A stretch of 15,905 bases of DNA from Chloroflexota bacterium (lineage in GTDB: Bacteria > Chloroflexota > Anaerolineae > JAADDB01), in the NCBI GenBank assembly GCA_013154135.1, contig JAADDB010000113.1, positions 1 through 15,905 of the forward strand, written 5' to 3'. The stretch's first letter is position 1. Each line of letters starts with the position of its first letter. The notes below the pieces were generated by a model. The model was not told where the DNA came from and made no database searches. It saw only the letters and a list, made by a program, of their open reading frames with translations. Of the stretch, positions 15,514-15,905 are shown piece by piece. A program made the translations under genes and the position numbers.

Positions 15514-15619
15514 AAAGGAGGAGCGGGAGGCCCAATCGGGCTGGATCGGGTGGAGGAACTCCTTGGTTTTAGGGGGCACCTGCTGACATCCCACCGCCCC
15601 CCTTGATACTCACCCCAAT

Positions 15620-15647
15620 TTGCCCCCCACTTACCTTCCTGTATAAT
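15620..15647 (+). promoter_or_regulatory. Candidate promoter for a noncoding transcript
   Basis: A consensus -10 box TATAAT (15642-15647) has TTGCCC (15620-15625) 16 bases upstream. The predicted start near 15654 falls at the first base of the hairpin GTCGGT/ACCGAC (15654-15659 and 15670-15675). No ORF with a ribosome binding site follows on the plus strand within the window. Confidence 0.5.
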
Positions 15648-15653
15648 CCTAAA

Positions 15654-15905
15654 GTCGGTTGCCTGATTGACCGACATATCAAGGTCCTTGTACTTTGACA
15701 TGAACGCTGAGTAGAGAACCCGGTTGACTTCTTCCCCGGAGAGGAAGGCAGCCGGATAAATCCGCCTGCTGAACAGGAGCCGTCCCTCCGGGACGGGGAT
15801 ACGTCGGCCGGAGCACCTACCCCGCGCTCCGCAGAGGCGCTTCCCGTTCAACGGGCCTGGTTATTGGGCCGCGTGGGCCGTGTGTGACATTTCCCAGCCT
15901 CTCCC
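15654..15905 (+). ncRNA. Candidate structured noncoding RNA, runs off the window
   Basis: Downstream of a TATAAT promoter candidate, about 250 bases hold successive hairpins: GTCGGT/ACCGAC (15654-15675), CGGA/TCCG within GCAGCCGGATAAATCCGC (15748-15765), CCTG/CAGG, CCGTCCC/GGGACGG (15780-15796) and CCCGT/ACGGG (15843-15855). The last part is homologous to 272-331. No convincing coding frame exists on either strand. I do not recognise the family with certainty; an IscB-type omega RNA (HEARO) is one candidate because those RNAs are structured and repeated, but no nuclease gene is visible before the window ends. Confidence 0.4.
15797..15856 (+). repeat. Dispersed noncoding repeat, right copy
   Basis: This segment begins GGATACGTCGGCCGGA and ends GTTCAACGGGC, aligning with 272-331 in the same orientation at roughly 75 percent identity by eye. 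It lies inside the candidate noncoding RNA. The hairpin of the left copy (CGCCCCC/GGGGGCG) is not preserved here; GCGC/GCGC pairing around the shared CCGCAG loop is the closest equivalent. Confidence 0.55.

Noticed and set aside
15266..15586. A 106-codon plus-strand frame upstream of the SDR gene
   Set aside because: It crosses an AT-rich patch and the heptamer array, has no ribosome binding site and no recognisable domain.
15735..15755. SRP RNA-like CCGGAGAGGAAGGCAGCC
   Set aside because: It resembles the SRP domain IV sequence but breaks its strictly conserved GGAAGGAAGCAGCC spacing and lacks the paired strand.
15498..15851. A 117-codon minus-strand frame at the right edge
   Set aside because: No ribosome binding site or recognised motif, it crosses the TATAAT promoter candidate, and the homologous left copy does not keep a matching frame. 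A decayed gene cannot be fully excluded.

Overview
The window reads as a chromosomal segment of a GC-rich bacterium with strong AGGAGG-type ribosome binding sites, mixed ATG/GTG starts and tightly packed genes. Gene content (periplasm-facing Tat-exported [NiFe] hydrogenase, complete succinate dehydrogenase with two small cytochrome-type anchors, NADP-type isocitrate dehydrogenase) and intergenic arrays of 7-base repeats fit an uncultured Chloroflexota-like organism, but that assignment is inference only; no rRNA or other marker gene is present.

Layout. 1-340: GC-rich, gene-free and hairpin-rich; part of it is homologous to the right edge of the window. 349-556: a heptamer repeat array, a candidate promoter and a leader. 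557-6099 (+): a five-gene hydrogenase operon in the order large subunit, maturation protease, Tat small subunit, Tat four-cluster ferredoxin-like subunit, NrfD/HybB-type membrane subunit, closed by a hairpin terminator at 6122-6150. 6154-6580: a near-consensus promoter and a long leader, then a GT2-like glycosyltransferase (6581-7723). 7762-7817: eight 7-bp repeats. 7897-9458 (+): a hotdog thioesterase-like protein and a PHP-domain metal hydrolase. 9459-9641: a convergent intergenic region with two perfect inverted repeats. 9642-14330 (-): a TCA block, icd-sdhC-sdhD-sdhA-sdhB in transcription order. 14460-15251 (-): an SDR oxidoreductase. 15252-15905: a gene-free region with lower GC near 15400-15480, another heptamer array, a TATAAT promoter candidate, and a structured noncoding element that runs off the right edge.

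How the genes work together. The hydrogenase small subunit, ferredoxin-like subunit and HybB-like subunit should pass electrons from H2 to the quinone pool. SdhCDAB also feeds electrons to quinone, from succinate, and Icd supplies NADPH and 2-oxoglutarate. The hydrogenase has the glycines typical of standard, oxygen-sensitive small subunits rather than the extra cysteines of oxygen-tolerant ones.

The most interesting signals are noncoding: (1) a roughly 60-bp sequence repeated at both ends of the window in the same orientation, about 75 percent identical by eye, inside GC-rich hairpin-rich regions and, on the right, downstream of a plausible promoter, so a candidate dispersed structured RNA family; (2) four intergenic arrays of a degenerate 7-mer, RACGANN; (3) a hydrogenase large subunit with an unusually long 44-residue tail after the last metal-binding motif. 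No CRISPR array, tRNA, rRNA or recognisable transposase was seen.
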